The notes below the pieces were generated by a model. That model did no database searches and was not told the origin of the DNA. It worked only from the letters and a program-made list of their open reading frames with translations. From positions 3,782,001-3,846,000 of the forward strand of contig NZ_BAABKV010000001.1 of NCBI RefSeq assembly GCF_039544005.1: 64,000 bases of DNA. The letters run 5' to 3'. The DNA comes from Kitasatospora paranensis. Lineage in GTDB: Bacteria; Actinomycetota; Actinomycetes; Streptomycetales; Streptomycetaceae. Every line of letters starts with the position of its first letter. The stretch's first letter is position 1. A program made the translations under genes and the position numbers. Shown here piece after piece: positions 38,022-48,504 of this stretch.

Positions 38022-40902
38022 GCCTGCGCCTCCCGGTCCGCGCCGAACATCAGATCGGCGATCCGGGCCGCCGCGTCACCCCGGTCGTACTCGCCGTACG
38101 CCGCCGCGAACTCCCGCCGGGTGTCCGCGTACTCCTTGCCGACCGCGTCCAGGTCCTCCAGGGCCGCGAACAGCTCGCCGGCGTCCCGCAGGACGGGGCC
38201 CGGCGCCTCCTGCAACAGGTCGAAGTACGTGCCGCGGACGTCCTCCGCGTACTCCTCCCAGTCGTAGGCGAAGAACAGCATCGGCCGGTCCAGCAGCGCG
38301 TAGTCGAACATCAGGGAGGAGTAGTCGGTGACCAGGGCGTCCGCCAGCTGGTAGAGCGGCGTGACGTCCTGGACGTCCGAGACGTCGATCACCCTGCCGC
38401 GGACGGACGGCGGCAGCACCACCCGGTTGAGGTAGTGGCAGCGCACCAGCAGGGTCATCCGGTCGCCGAACCGCTCGGCGAACTCCTCCACGTCGAAGGG
38501 CAGCTCGAAGGCCCGGACCTTGCCGCGGGCGTCCGACCGGAAGGTCGGCGCGTACAGCACCACCGGCTTCGCGAGGTCGATGCCGAACTCGCCGGCCAGC
38601 TGGCGGTCCTTCACCGCGTCCTCGCGCAGCAGCACGTCGTTGCGCGGGTAGCCCGTCCGCAGCACGCGGTCCTCGGGGATCCGGTAGGCCGGCGCCAGCG
38701 TCCGCACGTCGTGCTCGGAGCGGACCACGAAGTGGTCGAAGCGGTCCAGGCCCGCCAGGTACTCGGCCTGCTGGACGGGTGTCTGGCGCTTCAGCGAGGC
38801 CAGGTCGAAGCCCATCTTCTTGAGCGCCGAGCCGTGCCAGGTCTGGATGTAGGTGGTCTCCGGCCGCTTGCGCAGCCGGTGCGGGTAGCCCTGGTTGTCC
38901 ACCCAGAACTCGGCCTGCGCGAGCGCCCGCAGGTACTGCCAGGACCAGCGCCGCACCAGTGCGGCATCGGACGGGAAGCCCTCGGCGCTGCCGGCGTACG
39001 ACCAGACCGCCTTCATCGGCGCACCGCGGCGGACGAGCTCCTCGTAGACCGCGCGCGGGCTGTCGCTGAACTGGCGGCCCTGCTGGCTCTCGAAGACGAC
39101 CTGGCCCTTGACCACCGGCAGCTTCTGGAGCGCCTGGTGGTAGACCTTCAGCTTGGTGTCGCCGTTGTTGAGGGTCCGCTTCAGTTCGATCGCGCCGCGG
39201 ACGGTGCGGCGGGCCCGCTCGGCGGCGGCGTTGGCGAACGGCGAGGCCTCGCCGCGCAGCGCCCGGTCGATCAGGTCGGTGCCGCGCCGGGCTGCGGCGC
39301 CCTCGCCGGTCAGCTCGAACGCCAGGTGGCCGTGGGCCGTGGCGTGCGGGGTCAGCCGGTCGCCGACGAGCCGGGTCAGCCGGGGCCGCACCGACGGCGC
39401 GGCGGCCGCGTCGAGGTCGACGTCGCCGACGGTGAGCCGGGTGGTCGTCCGCTCGTCGCCCACGGTGAGGGTGCACCGGACGTCCCAGACCGCGTCCAGC
39501 ACGCCGATCGGGCGCAGCCGGCGGGAGAGGTCGGCGGTGGCCCGCCAGCTGATGCCGTCCCCGTCGTGCCGGAGGTCGGCGACCGGGAAGGTGAACGCCT
39601 TCATGCCCTTGCGGCGCGGGGTGAACTCCAGCCGGGCCTTGATCTCCGCGTCGGCCGGGATCCGGCCGAGCGGGTTGACGATCCGGCCGGCGAGCTCGAC
39701 GCCGCGGGGGCCGGCCGCGTAGTGGGTGAGCCGGTTGCGGAGGAAGAGCTTGCGCAGCGGCGCGTCGTGGTAGCCGTGGGCGGTGACGTCGAGGACGCGC
39801 CGGCCCTCGGGGTCGTCGAGGTGCTCGGGGCAGAAGTAGACGCGGCCGTCCCGCTCGACGAGCGGGGCGGAGAGCTTGTCACGGTTGATGAGGGTGTCGA
39901 CGGCGGGCAGCAGGTTGTCCCAGTCGTCCTGTCCGAGGAGGTAGGCGCAGACCCGCTGGGGGCTGCCGACCTCGTCGTAGGCCTCGGGGGCGAGGCCCGC
40001 GAGGTAGTCGCGGGCGTGCCCGGCGAACTCCTTGCGGAAGTCCTCGGGCAGGAACGGCAGGTCGCGCAGGTGCAGGACCAGGTCGTGCTTGAGGAACTTC
40101 ACGTCCTTGCGGTACTTCAGCTCGTCCAGGCCGCGCTCGGCGAGCATCCCGTCGATCCGGCGGTGGATCTCCAGCCGGTCGGTGAAGTTGCGGATCTCGT
40201 GGCGGCGGTTGGACAGCGACCGCTCGCCCTTGGCCGGCGGGGCGACGTCCCACCAGTAGACCCGGTTCGGGATCAGGGTGATCTTCTCGGCGGCCAGGTA
40301 CGCCTGGGAGGAGAACAGCAGGTCCTCGTAGAGGATGCCGACCGGGAAGGTCAGCGCCTTCTCGGCGAGGAAGCTCCGCCGGTACGCCTTGTTGGTGGAG
40401 AGGGTGTCCCACACCAGCAGGTCGGGCAGCTCGGCGATGGAGTCGAGGGTGCGGGTCCGCGCGTAGATCCACGGGTACCAGGCGGTCGTCTTGCCCCACC
40501 GGTTGCCGAGGAAGCGCCGCACGCTGAGGCCGGAGACCAGGTCGGCGTCGGTCCGGCTGCCCGCCTCGTAGAGGTTGCGGGCGGCGTGCTCGGCGAGCTC
40601 GTCGTCGCTGTCCAGGAACATCACGTACTCGCCGCGGGCCTCGGCGACGCCGTGGTTGCGGGGGCGCCGCAGCCGCCGCTGTTCGCGGGGAGCCGGAGGG
40701 CGCGGACCCGGCCGGGGTTCTCCTCCTCCAGCCGCCGGGCCACGGCGAAGCTGTCGTCGGTCGAGCAGTCGTCGACGATCAGCACCTCCAGGCCGCGCAG
40801 CGACTGCCCGAGGGCGGAGGCCACCGCCCGGGGCAGCCGGGCGGCGTCGTTGTAGACGATCACGATGACGCTGACCAGCGGCTGCGCCTGGCTGGGGGGC
40901 AT
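38018..40902 (-). CDS. Bifunctional GT2 glycosyltransferase / CDP-glycerol glycerophosphotransferase (TagF-like); one frameshift
   Basis: About 961 aa after repair. N-terminal GT-A domain (QPLVSVIVIVYNDAARLPRAV, VDDCSTDDS, LDSDDELAEHA). The middle part has an acceptor/beta domain. The C-terminal half (from about residue 590) is a CDP-glycerol transferase: VVFESQQGRQFSDSPRAVYEE, TYIQTWHGSALKKMG, VLYAPTFRSD, VTDYSSLMFDYALLDRPMLFFAYD. The run of G at 40660-40664 lacks one base, breaking APRNHGVAEARGEYV. Start at ATG 40902 (AAGGA ten bases upstream); 40968 is possible. Probable wall teichoic-acid-like poly(glycerol phosphate) synthesis. Confidence 0.87.
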
Positions 40903-41089
40903 GGAGCGTGGGTCCTTGTCGTCGGTTGCGCTGAGGGTTGTGGTGCTCGTTCGATTGAGCCACGGCATCGTGGGAATCCCATGAATTCTCCCACCGCGCG
41001 GGGTGTGCCCCGTCCCCCGGGCGGCCCCCGGCGCCCGGTCGGGCCGTTCGGCCAGCTCCGGGCGGTGCGCCGTGCCGCGGCCGGGTGTG

Positions 41090-42725
41090 TCAGCCGCGGC
41101 GGGCCAGGGCCCGGCGCAGCCTGGCCCGGACGACCTCCCAGCCGCCGCGGACACCGTCCGCGACGCGCAGGCCGAGCTCGCCGTTGGCGGTGCGGTAGGC
41201 CTGGGCGAGGGCGAGCCGGACGGGCGGCCGGTAGACGACGGCATGGCGCTTGACCAGGCCGGGTGCGCGGACGGCGGTGACGGCCCGGCCGCCGTCCTGG
41301 AAGCCGATGCCGACCCGCAGGGTCCAGGCGGTCATCTCGCCGACGTCGCGCAGCTCGAAGGAGTCCACGCTGGTGCCGGCCGTCCAGCCGCCGTCGGGGT
41401 GCGGGGTGAGTTCGAGGCTGCGCCGCACGGTGAGCGGGGGCCGAGCCGGGTGCGGAGCTCCAGCTGGGCGTTGACCGGCCGGGCGGCGGAGACCAGGCCG
41501 TACGGGTCGTGGACGCGCAGCCGGACGGCGCAGACCGGGCCGAGCCGGACGCTGCCGTCGACGGCGAGCGGAAGGCGGGAGCTCGGCAGGTCGGCGAGGC
41601 CGGTGAGCGGCACGCCCTCGGCGAGGACCGGCTGGCCGTCGTCGTCGGTCAGGTAGGGCGGGGCGAGCCGGGCCGGGGTGGCGGCCAGCTCGCAGGCGCG
41701 GGCCAGTTCGGCGCCCTCGACCGCTTCGGGGCGGGCCAGCAGCAGGGCGGCGAGCCAGCGGCCGGCCGGGCCGGCGGCGGCGAGGGCGGCGGGGCCGAAG
41801 CCGGAGACGTGGGCCCGGGCCGTCCGCCACCAGGCGGCGCGGTAGCCGGCCGGCTTCTGGCGCAGCTCGCGGACGTACATCCGCAGGTCGTGGTCGACGA
41901 ACTTGGTGCGGGCGGCGTCGGCGAGGCCGGGCTCGGGGGCGTCGGAGAGGATCCGGACGGCCTCGGCGTGGGCGTCGACCCGGTCCTGCCAGTTGCGGAT
42001 CTCGTCGCGGCGCAGCGAGATGGACTGCCGGCCGGCCTCGCGGCGCACGTGCCAGAGGTAGACCGTCTCGCCGACGGCGACGAGCCGGGGCCGGGCGGCG
42101 TACAGCCGGGCGGTGAAGACGAAGTCCTCGTAGTGCACCGGGCCCTCGGCGAAGCGGACGCTGTGCTTCTCCAGGAAGTCCCGCAGGTAGAGCTTGTTGA
42201 CGCAGAGGGTGTCGCGCAGGAACTCGGGGCGCTCGCCGATGCCGTCGTAGCGGCGCGGCGGCGCCCCGACGGCCGGGAAGAGGTCGCGCTGCCAGGGGGT
42301 GTCGGTGCCGGCCGGCAGTTCGCGCCGGACGCAGACGCCGGCGACGACGTCGGCCTGTTCGGCGAGGGCGGTGGCGAGGAGGGTGTTCACGGCGTCGGGG
42401 GCGAGCACGTCGTCGCTGTCGAGCAGCATGACGTACGGGGAGCCGGCGGCCTCCAGGCCCTGGTTGCGGGGGTGCCGCAGCCGCCGCTGTTCTCGGTGCG
42501 CGTGATGACTCTCACGCGCGGATCGGCGGCGGCGAGCCGCGCGAGGCGTTCGGGGGTGGCATCGGTGGAGGCGTCGTCGACGACGATCACCTCGGCGACG
42601 GCGTCGCCCTGGCCCAGCGCGGAGCGCACCGCCGCGGTGACGTGCGCGGCGTCGTCGAAGACGATCACCACGATGCTGACCTGGGGTGCGGTTCTCGGTG
42701 CCGTACCGGGAGTGCTTGCGGTCAT
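41090..42725 (-). CDS. GT2 family glycosyltransferase; two frameshifts in this sequence
   Basis: Paralogue of the N-terminal part of the neighbouring gene. GT-A start VSIVVIVFDDAAHVTAAVRSAL, VDDASTDATPERL, then LDSDDVLAPDA in another frame, CVNKLYLRDFLEKH, HYEDFVFTARLYAA. A beta-rich C-terminal domain follows. The G runs at 42468-42472 and 41436-41440 each need one more base; the repaired product is 545 aa. ATG 42725 has GGAGGAG upstream. No CDP-glycerol domain. Likely acts with the two downstream transferases on a surface glycopolymer. Confidence 0.83.
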
Positions 42726-42900
42726 CCCGCGACCTGCTCCTCCCGCTGACGATAACCGCCTGCGATCGTACCGGACCGCACTTATCAGGGTGTCCGATAA
42801 CTCGCCCCTACGGCAGCTCGCAGGGCCGGGCGGGTGCGGTGCGGCCGTCCGCGCAGTGGCTGCCGCCTGCGCGGATCGGCTCCCGCATAGGATTTCGAGT

Positions 42901-43878
42901 ATGACGTGGTTGATCACCGGCGGGGCCGGCTACATCGGCGGACATGTGGTGCGGCAGCTGGCCGCGGCCGGCGAGCGGGTCGTCGTTTTCGACGACCTGA
43001 GCTCGGGGTCGCCCGACCGGCTGCCGGCCGGTGTCCCGCTGGCGGTCGGCTCCACGCTGGACCGGCAGGCGCTGGACGCGGCGATCCGCGAGCACGGGGT
43101 CACCGGTGTCCTGCACATCGCCGCCAAGAAGCAGGTCGGCGAGTCGGTGGCGGAGCCGCTGCACTACTACCGGGAGAACGTCGAGGGCCTGCGGACGGTG
43201 CTGGCGGCCGCGGTCGGCGGCGGTGTCCCCAAGGTGCTCTTCTCGTCGTCGGCCGCGGTGTACGGGATGCCCGACGTCGAGCTGGTGACCGAGGACACAC
43301 CGTGCGCGCCGATCAACCCGTACGGCGAGACCAAGCTGGTGGGCGAATGGCTGCTGGCGGCGGCGGCCAAGGCGTACGGGCTGTCCACCGTCTCGCTGCG
43401 GTACTTCAACGTGGCCGGGTCGGCGGCGCCGGAGCTGGCCGACGACGGGGTCTCCAACCTCGTCCCGATGGTCTTCCAGCGGATCACGGACGGGCTGCCG
43501 CCGCTGGTCTTCGGCGACGACTACCCGACCCCGGACGGGACGTGCATCCGCGACTACATCCACGTCGAGGACATCGCCTCGGCGCACCTGGCGGCCGTCC
43601 GGCGGCTGGACGCGGCCGCCGGGCCGGTCAGCCTGACCCTGAACATCGGCCGCGGGGAGGGCGTCTCCGTCCGCGAGATGCTCACCGCGATCGCCCGGAT
43701 CACCGGCCGGGGCCTGCCGCCGGAGTCCACCCCGCGGCGCCCCGGCGACCCGGCCCGGGTGGTGGCCTCCGCGGAGCTGATCCGCAAGGAGCTGGGCTGG
43801 ACGGCCAGGTACGACGTCGACGCGATGATCGCCTCGGCCTGGGAGGGCTGGGTGGCCCGCCACCCCGGCCTGTCCTGA
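42901..43878 (+). CDS. galE: UDP-glucose 4-epimerase
   Basis: 325-aa extended SDR enzyme interconverting UDP-glucose and UDP-galactose. NAD-binding GGAGYIGGHV at the N-terminus, catalytic SSSAAVYG Ser and NPYGETKLVGEW Tyr/Lys, YFNVAGS, and the IRDYIHVEDIASAHL motif. It is divergent from the glycosyltransferase genes and probably supplies their nucleotide sugar. The GATA-containing repeat TTATC-N9-GATAA lies at 42782-42800 in the shared promoter region. Followed by a hairpin overlapping the kinase gene end. Confidence 0.94.
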   Translation: MTWLITGGAGYIGGHVVRQLAAAGERVVVFDDLSSGSPDRLPAGVPLAVGSTLDRQALDAAIREHGVTGVLHIAAKKQVGESVAEPLHYYRENVEGLRTVLAAAVGGGVPKVLFSSSAAVYGMPDVELVTEDTPCAPINPYGETKLVGEWLLAAAAKAYGLSTVSLRYFNVAGSAAPELADDGVSNLVPMVFQRITDGLPPLVFGDDYPTPDGTCIRDYIHVEDIASAHLAAVRRLDAAAGPVSLTLNIGRGEGVSVREMLTAIARITGRGLPPESTPRRPGDPARVVASAELIRKELGWTARYDVDAMIASAWEGWVARHPGLS

Positions 43879-43886
43879 CCGGGGTG

Positions 43887-43924
43887 GCGGTGCCGGGCCC
43901 GCCGGGCGGGCCCTACGGCACCGC
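43887..43924. terminator. Hairpin between galE and the convergent PQQ-kinase gene
   Basis: GCGGTGCCG (43887-43895) pairs with CGGCACCGC (43916-43924), with a second GGCCC/GGGCC stem inside. The hairpin overlaps the last codons of the kinase gene. Confidence 0.6.
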
Positions 43925-46257
43925 GGTGCCGTAGAACGAGTCCAGGGCGTAGACGCAGCGGTCCTTGCTGCCTGCGAAGACCCGGCCCGCGACGGCGACC
44001 GGGGAGCCGGTCAGTTCGCCCTTGGTGCCGAGCTCCCAGCGCAGCCGGCCGGTGGCGAGGTCCACGGTGTGCAGCGAGTGGTCGCGGCTGCCGATGTGCA
44101 CCAGCCCCTCGGTGACCGCCGGGGAGCCGACGATCTCGCCGCGGGCGGTGTAGCGCCAGCGCTCGCGGCCGGTGGCGGCCTCGAAGGCGTACAGGGTGTC
44201 CCCGGAGCCCAGCAGCACGGTGCCGTCGGCGACCACCGCGGGCTCGGCGCCCTGGCGGCTGCCGGTGCGGCCGCGCCAGCGCTCCCGGCCGGTGGCGAGG
44301 TCGACGGCGTAGAGCGTGCCCAGGTAGTCCGCGACGTAGAGCGCCGACGCCGTGGCCGTCCCGTCCAGGGCGGGCGGGGTGAAGAGCACCACCGGCGCGT
44401 CGAAGCGCCACCGCTCGGTGCCGGTCGCGGCGTCCAGGGCGTAGACCCGGCTGCCCGCCGTGACGTACAGCACACCGCCGCGCTCGACGGGGCGGGACGG
44501 CACGTCCTCGCCGACCGGGAACGACCAGCGCAGGCCGCCGCCGCGCGGGTCCACGCAGCGCAGCCGGCCACCGCCGTAGTAGTAGCCGGCGCCTCCGACC
44601 AGGGCGGGGCCGGACTGCGGGTTCTCGTAGTCCTGCTGGGCGTCGTCGGCCCGCCACAGTTCGGCGCCGTTGGCCGCCGACCGCAGCTGGACACCGCCGC
44701 CCCTGATCCCGCAGCAGAGCACCCCGTCGGCGGCGTCCAGCGAGTAGACCCAGCCGTCGAGGGAGTTGCGCCAGCGCTCGGTGCCGTCGGTGACGTCCAC
44801 GGTGTACAGGTGCGGGCCGTCGGCGGCGTGCACCCGGCCGTCGGCGACGGCGAGCGCCCAGGCGACGTCCCGGGTCTTCCAGCGCCGCTCGCCGGAGGCG
44901 ATGTCCAGGGCGTGCACCTCGAAGCTGGAGACGAACAGCGTGCCGCCGGCGACCACGGGGGTGCCCCAGACGTCGTTGGACATCCGGAACCGCCAGGGCC
45001 GCCAGCGCGGGGCGGGCGGGACGGGCGGCGCGGTCTGCCGCACGGGCGGCTGCGGGGGCGGCGACACGGGCTGCGGCACGACGGAGTGCTGCTGCTGGGC
45101 GGAGGTCCGGCGCACCCAGTCGGTGGCGGCCGGCGCCTGGCCGCCACCGCCCACGCTCTGGTCGGCCCGCGGGCCGGGCCCTATCCGCACCGGCCCGCCG
45201 GAGAGCCGGACCTCCTCGCCCGCCGGACGGCGCCGGGCGGCGATCTTCTCGGTGGCGGCCTCCCCGCCGAGCGATCCGCCGCCGGCGCCCTCGGCCGGCC
45301 GGGCTGCGGGCTGCGGCGGGACGGGGGCGGGGGCGGCGGCACGACCGGCGCCGGCGCCGGGGCGGGGCGGCGGCCGCGCTTCTGCTCGATCAGTTCCAGC
45401 GCGTTGGGCGGCAGCCAGTCCCCGGCGTCGCCGAGCGCGTCGTCCCGGGAGAACAGGTGCGGGGCCAGTTCGGCCTGGATCTGTGCCGGGGTCGGCCGGT
45501 GCTCGGGCGAGGGCCGCATGCAGGCGCGGACGAGGTCGACGAGCTCGACCGGGAGCCCGGACAGGTCGGGCTGTTCGCGCAGCAGCTGGAAGACGGTCTC
45601 GACCGGGTTGCCGCCGCGGTAGGGCGGGTGTCCGGTGCCGCAGAAGACCAGCAGGGAGCCGAGCGAGAACACGTCGCTGGCACCGGTGACGCTGCGGCTG
45701 TCCCGGGCCTGCTCGGGGGACATGTAGGCGGGCGTGCCGACCGCGACGTTGGTCATGGTGAGCCGGGTGTGCGAGACGCCGGCCGCGATCCCGAAGTCGA
45801 TCACGCGCGGGCCGTCCTCGACCACCAGCACGTTGGACGGCTTGAGGTCGCGGTGGACGAGCCCGGCGGCGTGGATGGACTGGAGCGCCTCCGCGATGCC
45901 GGCCACCAGCCAGCGCACCGCGACGACCGGCAGCGGCCCGCAGTGGTTGACCAGGTCCTCCAGCGAGGGCGCCGGGACGTAGGCGGTGGCGAGCCACGGG
46001 ACGCGGGCGTCGGCGTCCGCGTCGACCACGGCGGCGGTGTAGAAGCCTCCGACGGTCTTGGCGGCGGCGATCTCACGGGCGAAGCGGACCCGGAAGAGGT
46101 CGTCCTCGGCGAGTTCGGTGCGTACGGTCTTGATGGCGACACGGCGGCCCGAGGCGGACCGTGCCAGGTAGACCAGCCCCATTCCGCCCGCGCCGAGCCG
46201 TCCCAGCACCTCGAAGGGCCCGATCCGCCTTGGATCGTGCGCCGTCAGCTGGTCCAC
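43913..46257 (-). CDS. Serine/threonine protein kinase with C-terminal PQQ-type beta-propeller; one frameshift
   Basis: About 781 aa after repair. Hanks-type kinase: GRLGAGGMGLVYLA, VAIKTVR, catalytic loop LVHRDLKPSNVL, DFGIAA, and GTPAYMSPEQ. A Pro-rich linker follows, in which a run of G (45323-45327) lacks one base. The C-terminal propeller has repeated ALD(A)xTGxERW strands (LDIASGERRWKTRD, LDAATGTERWRFD, VDLATGRERWRGR, FEAATGRERWRYT). No transmembrane helix is evident, so the propeller is likely cytoplasmic and used for ligand or partner binding. GTG 46257 has GGAGGT eight bases upstream. Confidence 0.88.
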
Positions 46258-46633
46258 TGAGCTGCCACCTCCCCGTCCTGCCGCCCCGTCCGGGGCGCGC
46301 CCCCGATTGTCCAACGCCCGCCGCCCGGGATCCAATCTCCCCCGCCCGTGCCGCACCGACGGCGTGCCCGGCCCGGGGCCCTCCCACGCCCGAACGGCAC
46401 TCGAACGGGCCGCCGCGGGCCGCCCCGGTGGCCGTCCGACGATCACCCACCGTCATCCGACCGACCTTCAGCAGACCCGCCGTCACGCTGTGGGGTCATC
46501 AGTGCACGGGGGGCACAAGATCCGTTGCAAGAAATTCGCCAGGCCTCCGACAACGCCCTCCATTACCACCCCGGGCGGCGTAATTGTCGCATCACCGAAT
46601 CGCGGCAAGATCGTGCCACGGTAAGCTGACGGC
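46258..46633. other. 376-bp divergent intergenic region (kinase / TetR)
   Basis: No gene supported here. The part nearest the TetR gene (46510-46625) is AT-richer than its surroundings (for instance AAGAAATTCG and GGCGTAATTGTCGC) and probably carries the TetR-gene promoter. I see no convincing -35/-10 pair or clean operator palindrome. Confidence 0.5.
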
Positions 46634-47275
46634 ATGACAGGACAAGTTCGCACCGTCGACGGTCGCGTCGCCGGGCGACGCGGACAGGAGACGCGGCAGA
46701 AGCTGCTCGACTGCCTCCGCGAGATGCTCAGCACGTCGCCTTACCGGGACGTCAAGGTCATCGACGTCGCCCGTATGGCGGGTACCTCCCCCGCGACCTT
46801 CTACCAGTACTTCCCGGATGTCGAGGGCGCTGTCCTCGAGATCGCCGAGGAAATGGCCGAGGACAGCGGCGGGCTCAAAGAGCTCGTCGAAGGAAAGTCC
46901 TGGGCGGGAAAGACCGGTGCCGCCACTTCGGAAGATCTGGTGGACGGTTTCCTCGCCTTCTGGCGCAAGAACGACGCCATTCTTCGCGTCGTGACTCTCG
47001 GTGCAGCCGAGGGGGACAAGCGGTTCTTCAAGATCCGCATGAAGGTTCTCAACTCGGTGGTGGCACCACTGACCGAGGCCGTCCGATCGAACCAGGGCAA
47101 GACCGACAAGACCATCGAACCGGCCGCGGTGGCCGGTGCGCTGGTCTCGCTGCTGGCCGCCGCGGCGGAGCACCAGAAGGCCTTCACCTCCTGGGGCGTC
47201 AAGGTCAAGGACCTCCGGCCGAACCTGGCCCTCCAGGTCTACATGGGCGTCGCCGGCAAGAAGCCGCCGAAGTAG
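46634..47275 (+). CDS. TetR-family transcriptional regulator
   Basis: 213 aa. N-terminal HTH: TRQKLLDCLREMLSTSPYRDVKVIDVARMAGTSPATFYQYFPDVEGAVLEI, typical TetR spacing and the xxFYxYF end of the recognition helix. All-helical ligand domain follows. Ligand and targets unknown. No strong Shine-Dalgarno sequence. It is convergent with the ketosynthase gene, separated by a 22-bp stem terminator. Confidence 0.92.
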   Translation: MTGQVRTVDGRVAGRRGQETRQKLLDCLREMLSTSPYRDVKVIDVARMAGTSPATFYQYFPDVEGAVLEIAEEMAEDSGGLKELVEGKSWAGKTGAATSEDLVDGFLAFWRKNDAILRVVTLGAAEGDKRFFKIRMKVLNSVVAPLTEAVRSNQGKTDKTIEPAAVAGALVSLLAAAAEHQKAFTSWGVKVKDLRPNLALQVYMGVAGKKPPK

Positions 47276-47392
47276 CGGTCCCCCTCACCCACCTCGCACG
47301 CGAAACCCCGGCCTCCTGTCCGGGGTGTGGCGGACGGCGGCCGTGTCCTCGGGGGAGGTTCGCCGACGTACCGTGACGTGCCCGAGCAGCAG

Positions 47393-47441
47393 AACGCCGT
47401 GGGGCGCCGGAATCACGAGGATTCCGGCGCCCCACGGCGTT
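47393..47441. terminator. 22-bp perfect-stem bidirectional terminator
   Basis: Arms 47393-47414 and 47420-47441, loop ACGAG, between the TetR gene (plus) and the ketosynthase gene (minus), 14 bp beyond the latter's stop. Confidence 0.88.
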
Positions 47442-47454
47442 GTGCCGGGTGGCC

Positions 47455-48399
47455 CTACGGGCAGCGCACCACCTGGCCGGCGTAGGCCAGGCCGCCGCCG
47501 AAGCCGAAGAGCAGCACCGGGTCGCCGGAGCGCAGCTCGCCCCGCTCCACCAGCTTGGAGAGGGCCAGCGGGATGGAGGCCGCCGAGGTGTTGCCGGAGT
47601 CGACGACGTCCCGGGCGATCACCGCGTCGGGCGCGGCCCCCAGCTTGGCGGCGATGGCGTCGATGATCCGCAGGTTCGCCTGGTGCGCGACGAAGCCGCG
47701 CAGCTCGGACGGGTCCAGGCCGGCCTTCCGGCAGGTCTCCCGCGCCAGCGGGGCGATCTTCGTGGTGGCCCAGCGGAACACGGCCTGGCCCTGCTGGCTG
47801 ATGGTCGGGTCCCAGCCGGTGATCACCACCGCGTCGCCCTTCTCCGGCGCCGACCCCCAGACCACCGGTCCGATGCCGGCCTGCTCGTCGGGCACCGCCT
47901 CCACCACGGCCGCGCCCGCCCCGTCGCCGAAGATCACGCAGGTGGAGCGGTCCGTCCAGTCGATGGTGTCGGACATCCGCTCGGCGCCGATCACCAGCGC
48001 CCGGGCGGCCGCGCCGGCGCGGATCGCGTGGTCGGCGGTGGCCAGGGCGTACGAGAAGCCGGAGCAGACCGTGTTGATGTCGTACGCGGCCGGGGCGGTG
48101 ATGCCGAGCCGGGCGGCGACGGCGGCCGCGGTGTTGGGGCTGCGCTCGACGGCGGTGCAGGTGGCGACCACGACGAGGTCGATGTCCCCGGCGTGCAGGC
48201 CGCTGGCCGCGAGCGCCTTCTGGGCGGCCTCGGCGGCCATGTCGACCAGGGTCTCGTCGACCGCGATGTGCCGGGTGCGGATGCCCACCCGGGAGCGGAT
48301 CCACTCGTCGTCGGTGTCGACCAGCTTCGCCAGGTCGTCGTTGGTGAGGACCTTGGGCGGCTGGTAGTGGCCGAGCGCCACGATGCGGGAGGCGGTCAT
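47455..48399 (-). CDS. 3-oxoacyl-ACP synthase III (FabH-like)
   Basis: 314-aa condensing enzyme with the full FabH triad: Cys112 in DINTVCSGFSY, His in GFVAHQANLRI, Asn in VDSGNTSAASIPLAL. Also the GIRTRHIA loop. It stands alone without fabD, acpP or fabF, so it is probably an accessory ketosynthase rather than the main fatty-acid initiation enzyme. Acyl-CoA preference cannot be read from the sequence. Confidence 0.9.
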   Translation of the reverse strand: MTASRIVALGHYQPPKVLTNDDLAKLVDTDDEWIRSRVGIRTRHIAVDETLVDMAAEAAQKALAASGLHAGDIDLVVVATCTAVERSPNTAAAVAARLGITAPAAYDINTVCSGFSYALATADHAIRAGAAARALVIGAERMSDTIDWTDRSTCVIFGDGAGAAVVEAVPDEQAGIGPVVWGSAPEKGDAVVITGWDPTISQQGQAVFRWATTKIAPLARETCRKAGLDPSELRGFVAHQANLRIIDAIAAKLGAAPDAVIARDVVDSGNTSAASIPLALSKLVERGELRSGDPVLLFGFGGGLAYAGQVVRCP

Positions 48400-48504
48400 A
48401 CATCAACTCAACCGGGTTACCGGTGAGTCTCCCGGTGACGCCCCGGTACAGGATCCGGGGTCGTTAGCTGTAGAAGGGTGACAAAGCGCCGCAAATGAAG
48501 CGGC

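Noticed and set aside
42782..42800. TTATC-N9-GATAA repeat upstream of galE as an operator
   Set aside because: Only five bases per arm and one copy; too weak to list as a regulatory site, mentioned only under galE.
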